Counted from the first letter of the stretch, positions 48,303 through 57,817 are shown. The stretch: DNA of 64,000 bases from JAMQKA01 sp034521835 (GCA_034521835.1 JAXHMA010000005.1:1-64000); one strand, 5' to 3'. Translations and numbers: made by a program. The notes: generated by a model not told the origin, from the letters alone.

Positions 48303-49169
48303 ATGAAGTGGATTGCTGAATCTTACGCCAAGATAAATCTCGGCCTGCATGTACTGGAGCGGTTGCCGACGGGCTACCACCGCATAGAAACCGGGTTCGC
48401 ATTTGTAAACTGGAGCGATCGTTTTGAGGTGAAGAAAGCCAGTCGCTGGGAATTGGAGATGGATGACGAGAATATCTCCACCGGCGAAGAAAATTTAATC
48501 AACCAAGCCATTAAGCAGCTCAAGCGGTATGTGGACATCAAAAATGCGTATCACATTAAGGTAGACAAGCGTATTCCGGCCGGTGCGGGTCTTGGCGGTG
48601 GCAGCAGCAACGCGGCGCTGACCCTTCGCATGCTCAACAAGATTGAAGATCTCGGGCTCAGGGATGAGGATCTGATCGACCTGAGTCGGGATCTGGGGGC
48701 CGATGTGCCCTTTTTTATTAAAGGGCAGACGGGCATCGGTACGGGCGTTGGTCATGAAATAAAACCATTGGACATTCAGCCCAATTACTGGATTATCACC
48801 TGTTTCCCAAATGTGGAAAGTAGCACGGCCGAGGCGTACAAGTACTGTCAGCCCAACCCAGAACCCGACTTCGATCTGGAAAAAACACTCGCAGAAACCG
48901 ATCCCGAAGAGTGGCGATTTAGCCTGCAAAATGATCTGGAACAAGCCGTGCTTCCGCGCCATAATATCGTAGGCAATATGAAGGATCAGTTTTATGAGTT
49001 TGGAGCGGTGTACGCTTCAATGAGCGGCAGCGGATCGGCGGTATTTGGCCTGTTCGAGCAGGATTTTGTAGCCACCAACGCTTATCACGGTCTGGTTGAT
49101 TTAGAGTTCCCCACCAACATTACCAAACCCGGATTTTCTCCTGATTACGGGATTTACCGCAAGGAGTAA
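48303..49169 (+). CDS. ispE: 4-diphosphocytidyl-2-C-methyl-D-erythritol kinase
   Basis: A 288-residue GHMP kinase of the MEP isoprenoid pathway. Marks: ESYAKINLGLHVLERLPTGYHRIETGF (diagnostic N-terminus), PAGAGLGGGSSNAALTLRMLN (ATP loop near residue 92), LGADVPFFIKGQTGIGTGVG and SMSGSGSAVFGLF near the end. Length matches the family (280-290). Its presence indicates the MEP pathway rather than mevalonate. Not clearly in an operon with glgP, which begins 141 nt on. Confidence 0.95.
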   Translation: MKWIAESYAKINLGLHVLERLPTGYHRIETGFAFVNWSDRFEVKKASRWELEMDDENISTGEENLINQAIKQLKRYVDIKNAYHIKVDKRIPAGAGLGGGSSNAALTLRMLNKIEDLGLRDEDLIDLSRDLGADVPFFIKGQTGIGTGVGHEIKPLDIQPNYWIITCFPNVESSTAEAYKYCQPNPEPDFDLEKTLAETDPEEWRFSLQNDLEQAVLPRHNIVGNMKDQFYEFGAVYASMSGSGSAVFGLFEQDFVATNAYHGLVDLEFPTNITKPGFSPDYGIYRKE

Positions 49170-49310
49170 AGACCTGGAATATATTATCCAATCGGACAGA
49201 TATTAAGAGCTCATAAAATTACTGTAAAGAAATTAATTGCCGCTCCGGCTTTTAATTAACCAATAATAGCTTTTAATTAGCTACTCATTTGTAAGAAATT
49301 AAGTTGACAT

Positions 49311-51797
49311 ATGGATATTGATAAAAACAATTTTACAGGGGTTGAACCACGTACCGGTATGGACGTGGAGGCCTTTAAGCAAGATATACAGCAGCATTTA
49401 TACTACACTTTGGCGAAGGATAAGTACTCCTCAACAGAGTGGGATATTTACAGAAGTATTGTGATCTCTGTGATGGATCGCCTGCATGACCGGTGGATTG
49501 ACACCCAGCAGCGATACTACAAGCAGGATGTCAAGCGGGTCTATTACCTCTCGATGGAGTACCTGATCGGGCGCCTGCTCGACAACACGCTTATAAGTCT
49601 GGGTATGCAGGAAGAAGCCGCGGAGGCTTTTGATGAGATGGGCTTAGATTATGATAAGATCAGGGAAGTGGAGGTCGATCCTGGTCTGGGGAATGGCGGG
49701 CTCGGCCGGCTTGCAGCCTGCTACCTGGATTCAATGGCTACGCTCGGCATCCCGTCCATTGGGTACGGTATTCGGTTTGATTACGGAATATTTGACCAGG
49801 AGATTGAAAATGGCTGGCAGGTAGAAAAGCCTGATCTCTGGCTGCAATATGGGTATCCCTGGAATATGGTACGCCCTAAAGTGGAATATCCTGTTCAGTT
49901 TTATGGAGAATCCGTTGCGCACGAAGGAGACAACGGGCGCAATCATTTTGAGTGGAAAGATACGCAGAATGTTCTGGCCGTAGCGTACGATACCCCAGTG
50001 CCGGGTTACAAAAATGACGTGGTAAATCACCTGCGCCTTTGGAAGGCGACCGCCTCGCATGATTTTGACCTGAAAAGTTTTAATCAGGGAGATTATATCG
50101 ATGCGGTGCGGAGCAGTATGCTGGAGGAAAACATATCGCGCGTGCTCTATCCCAACGATAAAGTGTTCAAGGGACAGGAGTTGCGGCTGAAGCAGGAGTA
50201 TTTCTTGGTTTCGGCTTCCGTGCAGGATGCAATCCGACGATTTAAAAAGCAGCATGATGATCTCAGGAAACTTCCTGACAAGGTCGCTTTTCAGTGTAAT
50301 GACACCCATCCCAACTTGGCTGTTCCGGAGCTGATGCGTATCCTTATGGATAAAGAGGGCCTCACGTGGGATCTTAGCTGGGAGATTACTACCCAGTGCA
50401 TCAACTACACCAACCATACCCTGATGCCGGAAGCCCTGGAAAAATGGCCGGTTTCCCTGATGCAGAACCTGCTGCCGCGGCATACACAGATTATCTATGA
50501 AATTAACCGGCGATTTATTGATGAAATTCGTGCCAACTTCCCCAACGATGAAGAGCGGGTCCGCCGGATGAGAATAGTTGGAGATGAAATGAATTCTGTA
50601 GTTCAGATGGGACCGCTCGGGATAGTAGCGGCCAACAAGGTGAATGGCGTGTCCAAAATTCATTCCGAACTGATGAAGAAGACGATCTTCAAGGATTACG
50701 CGGAGCTCTATCCCGAAAAATTTACCAACGTAACCAACGGCATTACCCCGCGCCGCTGGCTCAAGCAGTGTAATCCCAAGCTCTCTGATCTTATTACAGA
50801 AAAGATTGGAGAGGAATGGGTAACCCATCTTGATCAGCTTGAAAAAGTTGAACAGTATGCTGAGGATGAGGAATTCCAACAGCGGTTTGCTGAGATCAAG
50901 CGCGCCAACAAGGAGCGGCTGGGCCGATATATTAAGCAGGAGCTGGATATTGAAGTAAATCCCGATTCCATCTTTGACATTCAGATTAAACGGATTCACG
51001 AATACAAGCGGCAGTTGATGGCCGCCCTGCATGTTATTACGCTGTACAATCGCATCAAAGAGAATCCTGACGCGGACGTAGTGCCACGGACCGTCATCTT
51101 TGGCGGTAAAGCGGCGCCCGGCTACACGACGGCCAAGGAGCATATCAAGCTTATTAACAATGTTGGGCGTGTAGTCAATAATGATCCGGATGTGGGAGAC
51201 AAGCTTAAGTGTATTTTTCTGCCAAATTACCGTGTGTCATTGGCTGAAAAGATGATTCCGGCAGCCGATCTCTCTGAGCAGATTTCAACAGCGGGCATGG
51301 AAGCCTCCGGTACAGGTAACATGAAATTTGCTCTTAATGGGGCTCTCACCATCGGTACGCTTGATGGAGCCAATATCGAAATTCGTAAAAAAGTTGGGGA
51401 AGAAAACATCTTCATCTTTGGCCTTGAAGTCGATGATATTGAGCGCCTGCGCAATGAGGGGTATAATCCGGCTGAGTACTACGAAAGCAATCCTGAATTA
51501 AAGAAGGCGATGGATCAGCTACGGGACGGCTTTTTTAGCCCGGAAAATCCTGATCTTTTCCAGTCGGTGGTCAATAATCTGCTTTACCAAGGCGACTATT
51601 TCATGGTGCTGGCGGATTATGAATCATACGTCAAAAAGCAGGAAGAGGTAGAGCAAGTGTACCGCGATAAAAAAGAGTGGTACAAACGGGCTATCATCAA
51701 CGTGGCCAATATGGGTTTCTTTTCCTCAGATCGCTCGATAGAAGATTACGCTGAACGCATCTGGGATATAGAACCTGTTAAACCTGATGATGAGTAA
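49311..51797 (+). CDS. glgP: Glycogen/starch phosphorylase
   Basis: An 828-residue GT35 phosphorylase that releases glucose-1-phosphate from alpha-1,4-glucan. Marks: VYYLSMEYLIGRLLDNTL, DPGLGNGGLGRLAACYLDSMATL, YGIRFDYGIFDQEI, FQCNDTHPNLAVPELMRILMD, and the pyridoxal phosphate lysine in EASGTGNMKFALNGALTIGTLDGANIEI near residue 672. Length and uninterrupted frame match the family exactly (800-840). It is 34 kb from glgB, so glycogen breakdown is not in the synthetic run. A strong terminator follows at 51833. Confidence 0.96.
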   Translation: MDIDKNNFTGVEPRTGMDVEAFKQDIQQHLYYTLAKDKYSSTEWDIYRSIVISVMDRLHDRWIDTQQRYYKQDVKRVYYLSMEYLIGRLLDNTLISLGMQEEAAEAFDEMGLDYDKIREVEVDPGLGNGGLGRLAACYLDSMATLGIPSIGYGIRFDYGIFDQEIENGWQVEKPDLWLQYGYPWNMVRPKVEYPVQFYGESVAHEGDNGRNHFEWKDTQNVLAVAYDTPVPGYKNDVVNHLRLWKATASHDFDLKSFNQGDYIDAVRSSMLEENISRVLYPNDKVFKGQELRLKQEYFLVSASVQDAIRRFKKQHDDLRKLPDKVAFQCNDTHPNLAVPELMRILMDKEGLTWDLSWEITTQCINYTNHTLMPEALEKWPVSLMQNLLPRHTQIIYEINRRFIDEIRANFPNDEERVRRMRIVGDEMNSVVQMGPLGIVAANKVNGVSKIHSELMKKTIFKDYAELYPEKFTNVTNGITPRRWLKQCNPKLSDLITEKIGEEWVTHLDQLEKVEQYAEDEEFQQRFAEIKRANKERLGRYIKQELDIEVNPDSIFDIQIKRIHEYKRQLMAALHVITLYNRIKENPDADVVPRTVIFGGKAAPGYTTAKEHIKLINNVGRVVNNDPDVGDKLKCIFLPNYRVSLAEKMIPAADLSEQISTAGMEASGTGNMKFALNGALTIGTLDGANIEIRKKVGEENIFIFGLEVDDIERLRNEGYNPAEYYESNPELKKAMDQLRDGFFSPENPDLFQSVVNNLLYQGDYFMVLADYESYVKKQEEVEQVYRDKKEWYKRAIINVANMGFFSSDRSIEDYAERIWDIEPVKPDDE

Positions 51798-51832
51798 AAC
51801 CAACTGATTGAAAGCTGATTTCTACTATTTAG

Positions 51833-51875
51833 AGCTGCGATGTCTTTTTCAGGATAGCATCGCAGCTTTTTATTT
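51833..51875 (+). terminator. Terminator of glgP
   Basis: AGCTGCGATG and CATCGCAGCT form a perfect 10-bp stem followed by TTTTTATTTT. Confidence 0.88.
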
Positions 51876-52182
51876 TGGAAAGTATTAAATAAGGGTCGAT
51901 AGCCAAGATTTTACACGTAAAGTTCACCGGCAGCCAGCGACTTTAGATAGACATAGATCGTTTTGTAGCTCTTCTACTATCCTCGAATATTATATTTTAA
52001 CCTGAACTCGGGGTAAATAGTTAACAAACTCAAAATATCGATCTCACATTACCGTGTAAGCTTTTTTTACTCCTATATTTAATTGTACCATCCTTCCAAA
52101 AACAGGTTTTGATATAATGTATTTTATGTAAAAATTATCTTTCGTGATGCTAGCCCATGCAATTATGAGAAGGGATTATTTT
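51876..52182. other. AT-rich intergenic region before the MarR gene
   Basis: About 300 nt. It contains TATAAT near 52110 but no matching -35 at the right distance; no gene is seen. An inverted repeat that might serve as a MarR operator was not found. Confidence 0.35.
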
Positions 52183-52605
52183 ATGAGTCTAAAAGAAGAT
52201 AGATTTAGTAGTTGTCTCTACTTTGCATCGAACACGCTTGCAAGGAAATTGACCAAGATGGGGGAACAGGCGTTTAGCGGGCTGGGGATGTCGCCCTCTT
52301 ATGCATTTCTGCTGCTGGTTGTGATCAATCGGCCAGGCGTCCAACCTAGCGAGATAAGTAACGAGCTGGAGCTTGCGCCGTCCACCGTAACCCGGCATAT
52401 TGAAAAGCTGGAACGGGAAGGATTGATTGAACGACACTCACAAGGCAGGGCAACAAACGTGCAGCCGACCGAAAAAGGCAAAGCTCTACGCGATCAACTG
52501 GAATCTGCCTGGAATGAGCTGCAACAGGGCTATAGCGAGCTTCTGGGAGATCGCTATACGGAGGTGCTTACCGAAATGACATATAAGGCTGCAGCAAAGC
52601 TGTAA
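52183..52605 (+). CDS. MarR-family transcriptional regulator
   Basis: 140 residues starting at 52183 (MSLKEDRFSSCLYFASNTLARKLTKMGEQAF); 13 residues from an upstream ATG at 52144 are improbable. The winged helix is clear: NRPGVQPSEISNELELAPSTVTRHIEKLEREGLIERHSQGRATNVQPTEKGKALRDQL (about 60-117). No conserved cysteine stands out as a redox switch apart from Cys near residue 11. It faces the antiporter gene (convergent, 25 nt apart) and lies about 2.2 kb from the quinone-detoxification operon, so an MhqR-like role is worth considering but unproved. Confidence 0.85.
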   Translation: MSLKEDRFSSCLYFASNTLARKLTKMGEQAFSGLGMSPSYAFLLLVVINRPGVQPSEISNELELAPSTVTRHIEKLEREGLIERHSQGRATNVQPTEKGKALRDQLESAWNELQQGYSELLGDRYTEVLTEMTYKAAAKL

Positions 52606-52630
52606 ATTTGCTCTTTATGCATCTGTAACT

Positions 52631-54199
52631 TTATTCAAGCTGCAGGTTAAGTGACATACTATCTTGGCTTTCTGCCCCTGAGAGACTAAGCTCGGCTAGG
52701 CGCCGTCCCGCCTGAGTTATGGGAATACAAACGGCGCTGGCACCTGCTTCCCTGAGTGCTTTGTGTTCATCATCCCGCATAGTCAGGGCATAGATTGTTC
52801 CTTTATAGTTATTTTGGCGCATATATTTGGTTGCATTTACTTTCGATTCCGGAGTACCGATAGCTAAAATAACTGATTTAATGCCTTCCAAATCCATATT
52901 GCTCCAGAGCTCGATATCCTGTATATCGCCATAGGTCACCCTTCTTCCTTCTGAGAGATTGCGTTCAATTCGGGCGGGGTCAATATCCATGCCTACTACG
53001 TGTTTTCCCTCTTTTTTAAGACGATCGTAGGCGGATTGCCCGGCATTACCCATGCCAACTACCAGATACTCGGCTGATCCCAGGGAGAAAGTCTGCTGGT
53101 CGGGGTGGCGGACAGCCCGTTCATATTTGACAAGGATCGGTTCAAATTTTTTCCAGAGTGTTTCTTCCCAGGTGGAAAGCGGCGCGTTGAGCGCAAATGA
53201 GACAGCTGTCAGCAGGGCAAATGCCACAACCACACCGCCCGGTATAAATCCCGCCGAAGCTGCAACAGTTCCTGCGATAAGGGTGAATTCACTATAGGAT
53301 GTCAATGAAATGGTTGCAACGAAGGAGGTACGGGCCCGCAGCCTGAAAGCCAGCATCAGACCAAAGAACAGGAGCGCTTTAATGGGTAATATGACCAAAG
53401 CGGCAAGCGCAAGGTAAAACTCCTGTAGGCTTGGGAGTCCGGCCAGGCCCACTTCCAGAAAGAAACCAACCAGAAAGGCCTCCTTAAGTCCCCAGAGTTT
53501 TTTGGATAGATCATCGGCTATGTTATGGCCTGATAGAAGCATACCTGCAACAAGGGCGCCCAGCTCTGAGGAAAGACCTAGGCCTTCGAAAAGAGCGCCC
53601 CCACCAAGAGCGAGCAAGAGGGCAAAGAGTAGTTTTAGCTCATCTTCCTGACTTAGTTCCACAAGCTTGATGATGCCGGGACGTATCAAAGGCAGACCAA
53701 ACAAGGCCAGACTCCACGGTGACGGTGCGGCCCCACTGGTCATACCTAGTATTGCAATAGCTACAATATCCTGCAGTATAAGTATCCCAATGGCTACACG
53801 ACCGTGGAAAGCCCCCAATTCATCCCTGCGTTCCAGGTTTTTAGCGGTCAGTACTGTGCTCGAAAAGCCGAGTACAATAGCAATAATCAAGGAAGCAACC
53901 AGGTCATAACCGAATGCGAGGGCAATGGGAATGAAAATTACGGTACTAATAAGCAGATGGATACCACCGGTGCCCAGTACTTCGGTACGGATAATATTTT
54001 TCATGCGGAGATGCAGTCCGACCGTAAACAGTAGGAAAAGAACGCCAATGTGAGCTACTTCATGAAGAGCAGCGCCAGCTTCATAACCGTAGACGGAGAG
54101 CGCGGCCCCGGCTGCCAGATATCCCACAAGCGGTGGAAGTTTGATGCGGGAAAAAAGCATTCCAAAAATAAAAGCTACCCCAACCCATAGAATGTCCAT
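52631..54199 (-). CDS. CPA2 cation:proton antiporter with RCK domain
   Basis: 522 residues. About 12 membrane segments in the first 360 residues: KLPPLVGYLAAGAALSVYGYE, GFSSTVLTAKNLERRDELGAFHGRVAIGILILQDIVAIAILG (the antiporter core), SELGALVAGMLLSGH and SEFTLIAGTVAAS. A TrkA-N/RCK Rossmann domain begins near residue 376: LVVGMGNAGQSAYDRLKKEGKHVVGMDIDPARI. This is the KefB/KefC-like layout, in which the RCK domain gates potassium/proton exchange, sometimes by electrophile-glutathione adducts. Its place beside the mhq-like operon makes electrophile defence plausible. The usual glutathione-binding residues cannot be judged by eye. Confidence 0.88.
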   Translation of the reverse strand: MDILWVGVAFIFGMLFSRIKLPPLVGYLAAGAALSVYGYEAGAALHEVAHIGVLFLLFTVGLHLRMKNIIRTEVLGTGGIHLLISTVIFIPIALAFGYDLVASLIIAIVLGFSSTVLTAKNLERRDELGAFHGRVAIGILILQDIVAIAILGMTSGAAPSPWSLALFGLPLIRPGIIKLVELSQEDELKLLFALLLALGGGALFEGLGLSSELGALVAGMLLSGHNIADDLSKKLWGLKEAFLVGFFLEVGLAGLPSLQEFYLALAALVILPIKALLFFGLMLAFRLRARTSFVATISLTSYSEFTLIAGTVAASAGFIPGGVVVAFALLTAVSFALNAPLSTWEETLWKKFEPILVKYERAVRHPDQQTFSLGSAEYLVVGMGNAGQSAYDRLKKEGKHVVGMDIDPARIERNLSEGRRVTYGDIQDIELWSNMDLEGIKSVILAIGTPESKVNATKYMRQNNYKGTIYALTMRDDEHKALREAGASAVCIPITQAGRRLAELSLSGAESQDSMSLNLQLE

Positions 54200-54800
54200 T
54201 GCTGTATATTATTTATTTGAGGTCATCAAGATTGTTTAATCTAAAAGGGCTTTGAAAAACCCGGGTTTTGTCGAGATCAAAGTCTGAGCGAATTCTAAAT
54301 TAGCCCAAACAGCAGTTCTGCAAAGTCCTCTCTACAACAAAACGTAAAAATAGAATACCGGGACTAATAAATTTAGCAAATATTCGCGATTTACATCTAA
54401 CAATAACTAGTGGTATGCCAACGGTATGATTTCGAGTTTGCGCGGCTCCGGCAGGAACACCAACTATAACATCCGGTCGGTAGAGGAAATCCCCCCAACA
54501 GCCGGCGGCATTATAAGAACAAGGAGGTATCAACTCAATAAATGTTCAGTGGATATACTCAGCATCGGCCTCATCTGCGTTCCATTGATTCAGACTGTTT
54601 AGCGTTGACCCAGCAGTAGTGTTGTAACCCCTGAATTGGTTATGTATGTACAAACATTATGTTATGAATAACTCATCCCAAAAACTTCAACAGGAAACTT
54701 TTTTATCCCTACTGTTAACTAACTATCTATTCTTTTCATGGGATTGTAACACTAGTTTTTATATTTGCAACATCCGCTTTATCCGTGACCCATTCTTACA
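54200..54800. other. Intergenic region with repeat copy d, no clear gene
   Basis: About 600 nt. The repeat element at 54244-54333 occupies the left part. The rest has short minus-strand readings (including a frame with LNSLNQWNADEADAEYIH ending at a stop near 54545), which may be a fragment of an older gene, but I could not name it. A minus-strand ORF at 54300-54533 overlaps the repeat and is not called. Confidence 0.4.
54244..54333. repeat. Interspersed inverted-repeat element, copy d
   Basis: Left arm AAAAGGGCTTTGAAAAACC at 54244 and right arm reading inward as AGAGAGGACTTTGCAGAAC at 54333, about 90 nt in all. It shares with the reversed copy b a common inner block (GTTTT, then TC.AGATC.AAG and TGAGC.AAT). 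Confidence 0.55.
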
Positions 54801-55151
54801 TCAGTCCAGCGTTACAAAAATTGATTTACGCGGCTGGTTATCCACGGCGCGACTGATATGTCCGCGGCCGGTAGTGTCTTCAGCAAGCAGCACATCACCA
54901 GTGCTAAAACGGCGAACGGTTCCATCACCGATCTCTACATCTACCGCTCCATCCAGCATAATGATATACTGCCGGCGAGGGGCGTTGTGCCAGTTATAAT
55001 CATAATAAGGCGACGTTTCCCTGAAAATAATACCGGTGGCCTCCTCAAGCTCTGAAAGGCGACCTATTTCTCCGGCATCCTGCAGTGGAATTTCTATGTC
55101 CTCAAAATGAGATTCACCGTCATCGCCGGTATATAATCTGGTTACTTTCAT
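54801..55151 (-). CDS. Small cupin-domain protein
   Basis: 116 residues with a single cupin: SHFEDIEIPLQDAG, then GIIFRETSPYYDYNWHNAPRRQYIIMLDGAVDVEIGDG and VRRFSTGDVLLAEDTTGRGHISRAV. The first metal His is in NWHNAPRRQ, the last in GRGHISR. It is the last gene of the four-gene operon and lies 36 nt after the esterase. In neighbouring bacteria such small cupins accompany dioxygenases, but the function is not known. No signal peptide. Confidence 0.75.
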   Translation of the reverse strand: MKVTRLYTGDDGESHFEDIEIPLQDAGEIGRLSELEEATGIIFRETSPYYDYNWHNAPRRQYIIMLDGAVDVEIGDGTVRRFSTGDVLLAEDTTGRGHISRAVDNQPRKSIFVTLD

Positions 55152-55187
55152 TTATAGATTGAGTATTTATTTGTTTCGTTAGTTTTT

Positions 55188-55861
55188 CTAGGCACTCAGC
55201 AGGTTAGCCATCATGCCGCGCACAATCTTGATCTCATCTTCATTTACGGTGTGGGGCATTCCTTCGTAGAGCTTTTTATTTACGGATGCTCCCAATTGTT
55301 GAAATACCCGCTCGGTTTCATTGACGCGTTCCTCGGGAATATGAGGATCTACATCACTGCAGCCCAAAAAAACGGGGGTATGTTGCAGGTCGCCGCTGTA
55401 TTGGTTGAATTGGATATCAGGACCGATCAGCCCGCCGCTAAACCCCACTACGCCGCCGTACTTTTCCGGATGACGCGCTGCGAACTCCGTGGCAAGGCAC
55501 GCACCCTGCGAAAATCCGAGCAGCATTATTTTTTCTTGGGGGATTCCATCTTTTTTCAATGATTGAATCAAATTATAAATCTTTTGTAATCCCGATGAGA
55601 TGCCCGGCTGATTCTTTTCTTTCGGTTCCAAAAAAGAATAGGGATACCAAGTGTGGTTTGCAGCCTGTGGCGCCACATAGTGAAAGTCAGGCTGGGCAAA
55701 TTCGTCGGCCAGGGGAAGCATGCTCTGGGGGTGGCTCCGCGGCCGTGTACCAAAATCATAGCTGCTTTTGCCTTGCCTGCGGAGGCACCGCGCGTTACGT
55801 CATTATTCTGCTGATGAGGTCCGTCAAAAGGGTTGTCAGGGTCTACTCTAAACAGTGCCAT
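55188..55861 (-). CDS. MhqD-like phospholipase/carboxylesterase (frameshifted)
   Basis: About 224 residues of an alpha/beta hydrolase of the carboxylesterase 2 family. The N-terminal AAMILVHGRGATP (oxyanion region) leads, after one missing C in a C-run near 55725, to QSMLPLADEFAQPDFHYVAPQA. Nucleophile Ser in IMLLGFSQGACLATEFAAR; Asp in FLGCSDVDPHIP; His in GMPHTVNEDE. In Bacillus subtilis the equivalent MhqD is made with ring-cleaving dioxygenases under quinone stress; the same pairing is seen here with the two VOC genes. It is in the operon running 57817 to 54801 on the minus strand. Confidence 0.85.
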
Positions 55862-55922
55862 AAATACACTTCTGCGTTATTGATTTAATTGAATACGTAT
55901 TTGATTGTTTTGCCGTGTGATC

Positions 55923-56855
55923 TCAAACGTTGATTTCAGGAAGCCGTTTTTCAATCATCTCACGCTTGCCTTCCAGCCACGGGGGCAGTATCAGGGTTTC
56001 GCCCAGATTGTCGAAATCTTCATCAACATCGTAGCCGGGGCCGTCCGTGGCGATTTCAAATAGTACACCGCCGGGCTCGCGGAAATACACCGAGTGGAAC
56101 CAGTGGCGATCGATAACCTGGGAGGGCTGCAATCCCATGTCGATTACTTTTTCTCTCAGGGATTTGAGCTCTTCGTCATCCTTCGCCCGGAAGGCCACAT
56201 GATGGATAATACCACGTCCGTTTGAGGAGGGCCGTGATTTTCCCTTTTCGATAATGACCGAACTTCCGATCCGGGCATCGGTGGTGTACAGCTTTTTATT
56301 CTCCATCTCTGCGGTCTTTTCAAATCCGAATAGCTCATTCAGGATATCAGCGGTTGGATCAAACGCTTTCAGCCGGAGGGTGGTTCCCCAGAAACCTCGA
56401 ATAGAGTGTTCAGCAGGAACTGTGCCGTGTTCCCAACCCGGGCGATCGGTTACATCCTCATCAAAAACGAGCTCCAGCTGCAGGTTATCAGGGTCTTTAA
56501 ACGCCATTACCTCATGACCAAAACGTTCAAGGGGTCCCTCAAAGTCGATATCCTGCTCACCGAACCGCTCGGCCCAGTATCCCTGGGAGCCACCCGGCAC
56601 TGAAAACGAGACAACGACCGATTCCCCAAGCCCAGGTTTGCCCTGTACGGCGCGCGGCCAGGGAAAGAACGTGATCCCTGAACCGGGTGAGGCCTGGGCA
56701 TTCCCATAAAAAAGATGATAGGTGCTGGGGTCGTCCTGGTTAACTGATTTTTTGACCATCCGCATACCGAGCTTCTTGATGTAGAACTCGGCATTGCGGC
56801 TGGGATCACCGGCTAGTCCTGTAATGTGGTGGATTCCTTTGTGATGTGATTCCAT
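55923..56855 (-). CDS. Ring-cleaving dioxygenase, MhqO-like (VOC fold)
   Basis: A 310-residue vicinal-oxygen-chelate protein with two modules. N-module starts GIHHITGLAGDPSRNAEFYIKKLGMRMVKKSVNQDDPSTYHLFYGN (metal His in HHIT), then FGHEVMAFKDPDNLQLELVFD. C-module: GRGIIHHVAFRAKDDEELKSLRE and HSVYFREPGGVLFEIATDGPGY (second His and Glu). This is the MhqO/MhqA-like class, which opens hydroquinone or catechol-type rings. It follows its paralogue by 32 nt. The two are about half identical by eye and result from duplication. Confidence 0.88.
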   Translation of the reverse strand: MESHHKGIHHITGLAGDPSRNAEFYIKKLGMRMVKKSVNQDDPSTYHLFYGNAQASPGSGITFFPWPRAVQGKPGLGESVVVSFSVPGGSQGYWAERFGEQDIDFEGPLERFGHEVMAFKDPDNLQLELVFDEDVTDRPGWEHGTVPAEHSIRGFWGTTLRLKAFDPTADILNELFGFEKTAEMENKKLYTTDARIGSSVIIEKGKSRPSSNGRGIIHHVAFRAKDDEELKSLREKVIDMGLQPSQVIDRHWFHSVYFREPGGVLFEIATDGPGYDVDEDFDNLGETLILPPWLEGKREMIEKRLPEINV

Positions 56856-56887
56856 AATAATATTGGGATTTAGCGAATGTTTTTATT

Positions 56888-57817
56888 TTAATATTGTAAT
56901 TCCGGTAAATCAGCCTCGATGAGGTTACGCCGCTTCTCCAGCCAGGGCGGAAGCTGAAGCGATGTTCCCAGATCGCTCAATGATTCATCAGTTGCAAAGC
57001 CGGGTCCGTCTGTTGCCACTTCAAAAAGAATACCGCCGGCTTCATGGAAGTACACGGATTTGAAGTACTGGCGATCTTTCTGTTCGGTAAGATGATAGCC
57101 CTCTTCCAGCAGAGCCCGCCGTGTGCTCATTTGTTCTTCCTCGTTTTCCGCGCGGAACGCAATATGGTGAACGGTGCCGGTCCCCGGTTTACCGTTCAGC
57201 TCCGACTGATCGATGATTTCAATTACAGACCCAATTTCGGCATCTGTCTCAAATAGATAGCGATCGCCTAGCTGGTTCACATGAGTGAAGCCGAGGTGCG
57301 TTTCAAGTAACTGACCGGTTAATTGACAATCTTTTTCTGCCAGTGTAGCCCCGTGAAAGCCTCTGATAGCATATTCTTGCGGGTGAGATCCGTCAGGCCG
57401 TCCTTCAATTTCGTTCACTTTTGGGTCTGCCACCAATTCCAGGTGCAAGCCATCGGGATCCTGGAACCCGATAACCTGCTTGCCAAATCGTTCAAAGGGC
57501 TCCATAAAATCAACCTGTTTATTCTCCAGGAAGTCGCTCCAGTAGTTAAGTGCATTTTCGGGAACGGCAAAAGCAATTGCCACCACTTGTCCCTCTCCCG
57601 GTTCTCCACTCTGTAGATGCGACCAGGGAAAAAAGGTGAGGATGGAACCCGGCTTGCCGGTCTCATCCCCATAGTAGAGATGATACACCGACGGATCATC
57701 AAAGTTGATTGTCTTTTTTACGAGCCGCATGCCAAGCAGATCGGTGTAAAAATCAAGGTTCTGCTGTGGATCGCCGGCTACCGCTGTTATGTGATGGATT
57801 CCTTTATGATGACTCAT
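56888..57817 (-). CDS. Ring-cleaving dioxygenase, MhqO-like (VOC fold), paralogue
   Basis: 309 residues, same layout as its neighbour: GIHHITAVAGDPQQNLDFYTDLLGMRLVKKTINFDDPSVYHLYYG, FGKQVIGFQDPDGLHLELVAD, then GTVHHIAFRAENEEEQMSTRRALLEEGY and KSVYFHEAGGILFEVATDGPGF. Metal ligands (His, His, Glu) are intact in both. It is the first gene of the operon with its promoter in the AT-rich gap upstream. Having two adjacent copies suggests different ring substrates or extra dosage. Confidence 0.88.
   Translation of the reverse strand: MSHHKGIHHITAVAGDPQQNLDFYTDLLGMRLVKKTINFDDPSVYHLYYGDETGKPGSILTFFPWSHLQSGEPGEGQVVAIAFAVPENALNYWSDFLENKQVDFMEPFERFGKQVIGFQDPDGLHLELVADPKVNEIEGRPDGSHPQEYAIRGFHGATLAEKDCQLTGQLLETHLGFTHVNQLGDRYLFETDAEIGSVIEIIDQSELNGKPGTGTVHHIAFRAENEEEQMSTRRALLEEGYHLTEQKDRQYFKSVYFHEAGGILFEVATDGPGFATDESLSDLGTSLQLPPWLEKRRNLIEADLPELQY

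Noticed and set aside
49731..51143. A 470-codon minus-strand ORF
   Set aside because: Shadow of glgP, whose plus-strand motifs are complete.
54300..54533. A minus-strand ORF with a GVPAG stretch slightly like a malate dehydrogenase end
   Set aside because: The likeness is a few residues only, it overlaps a repeat, and the flanking frames do not extend it.
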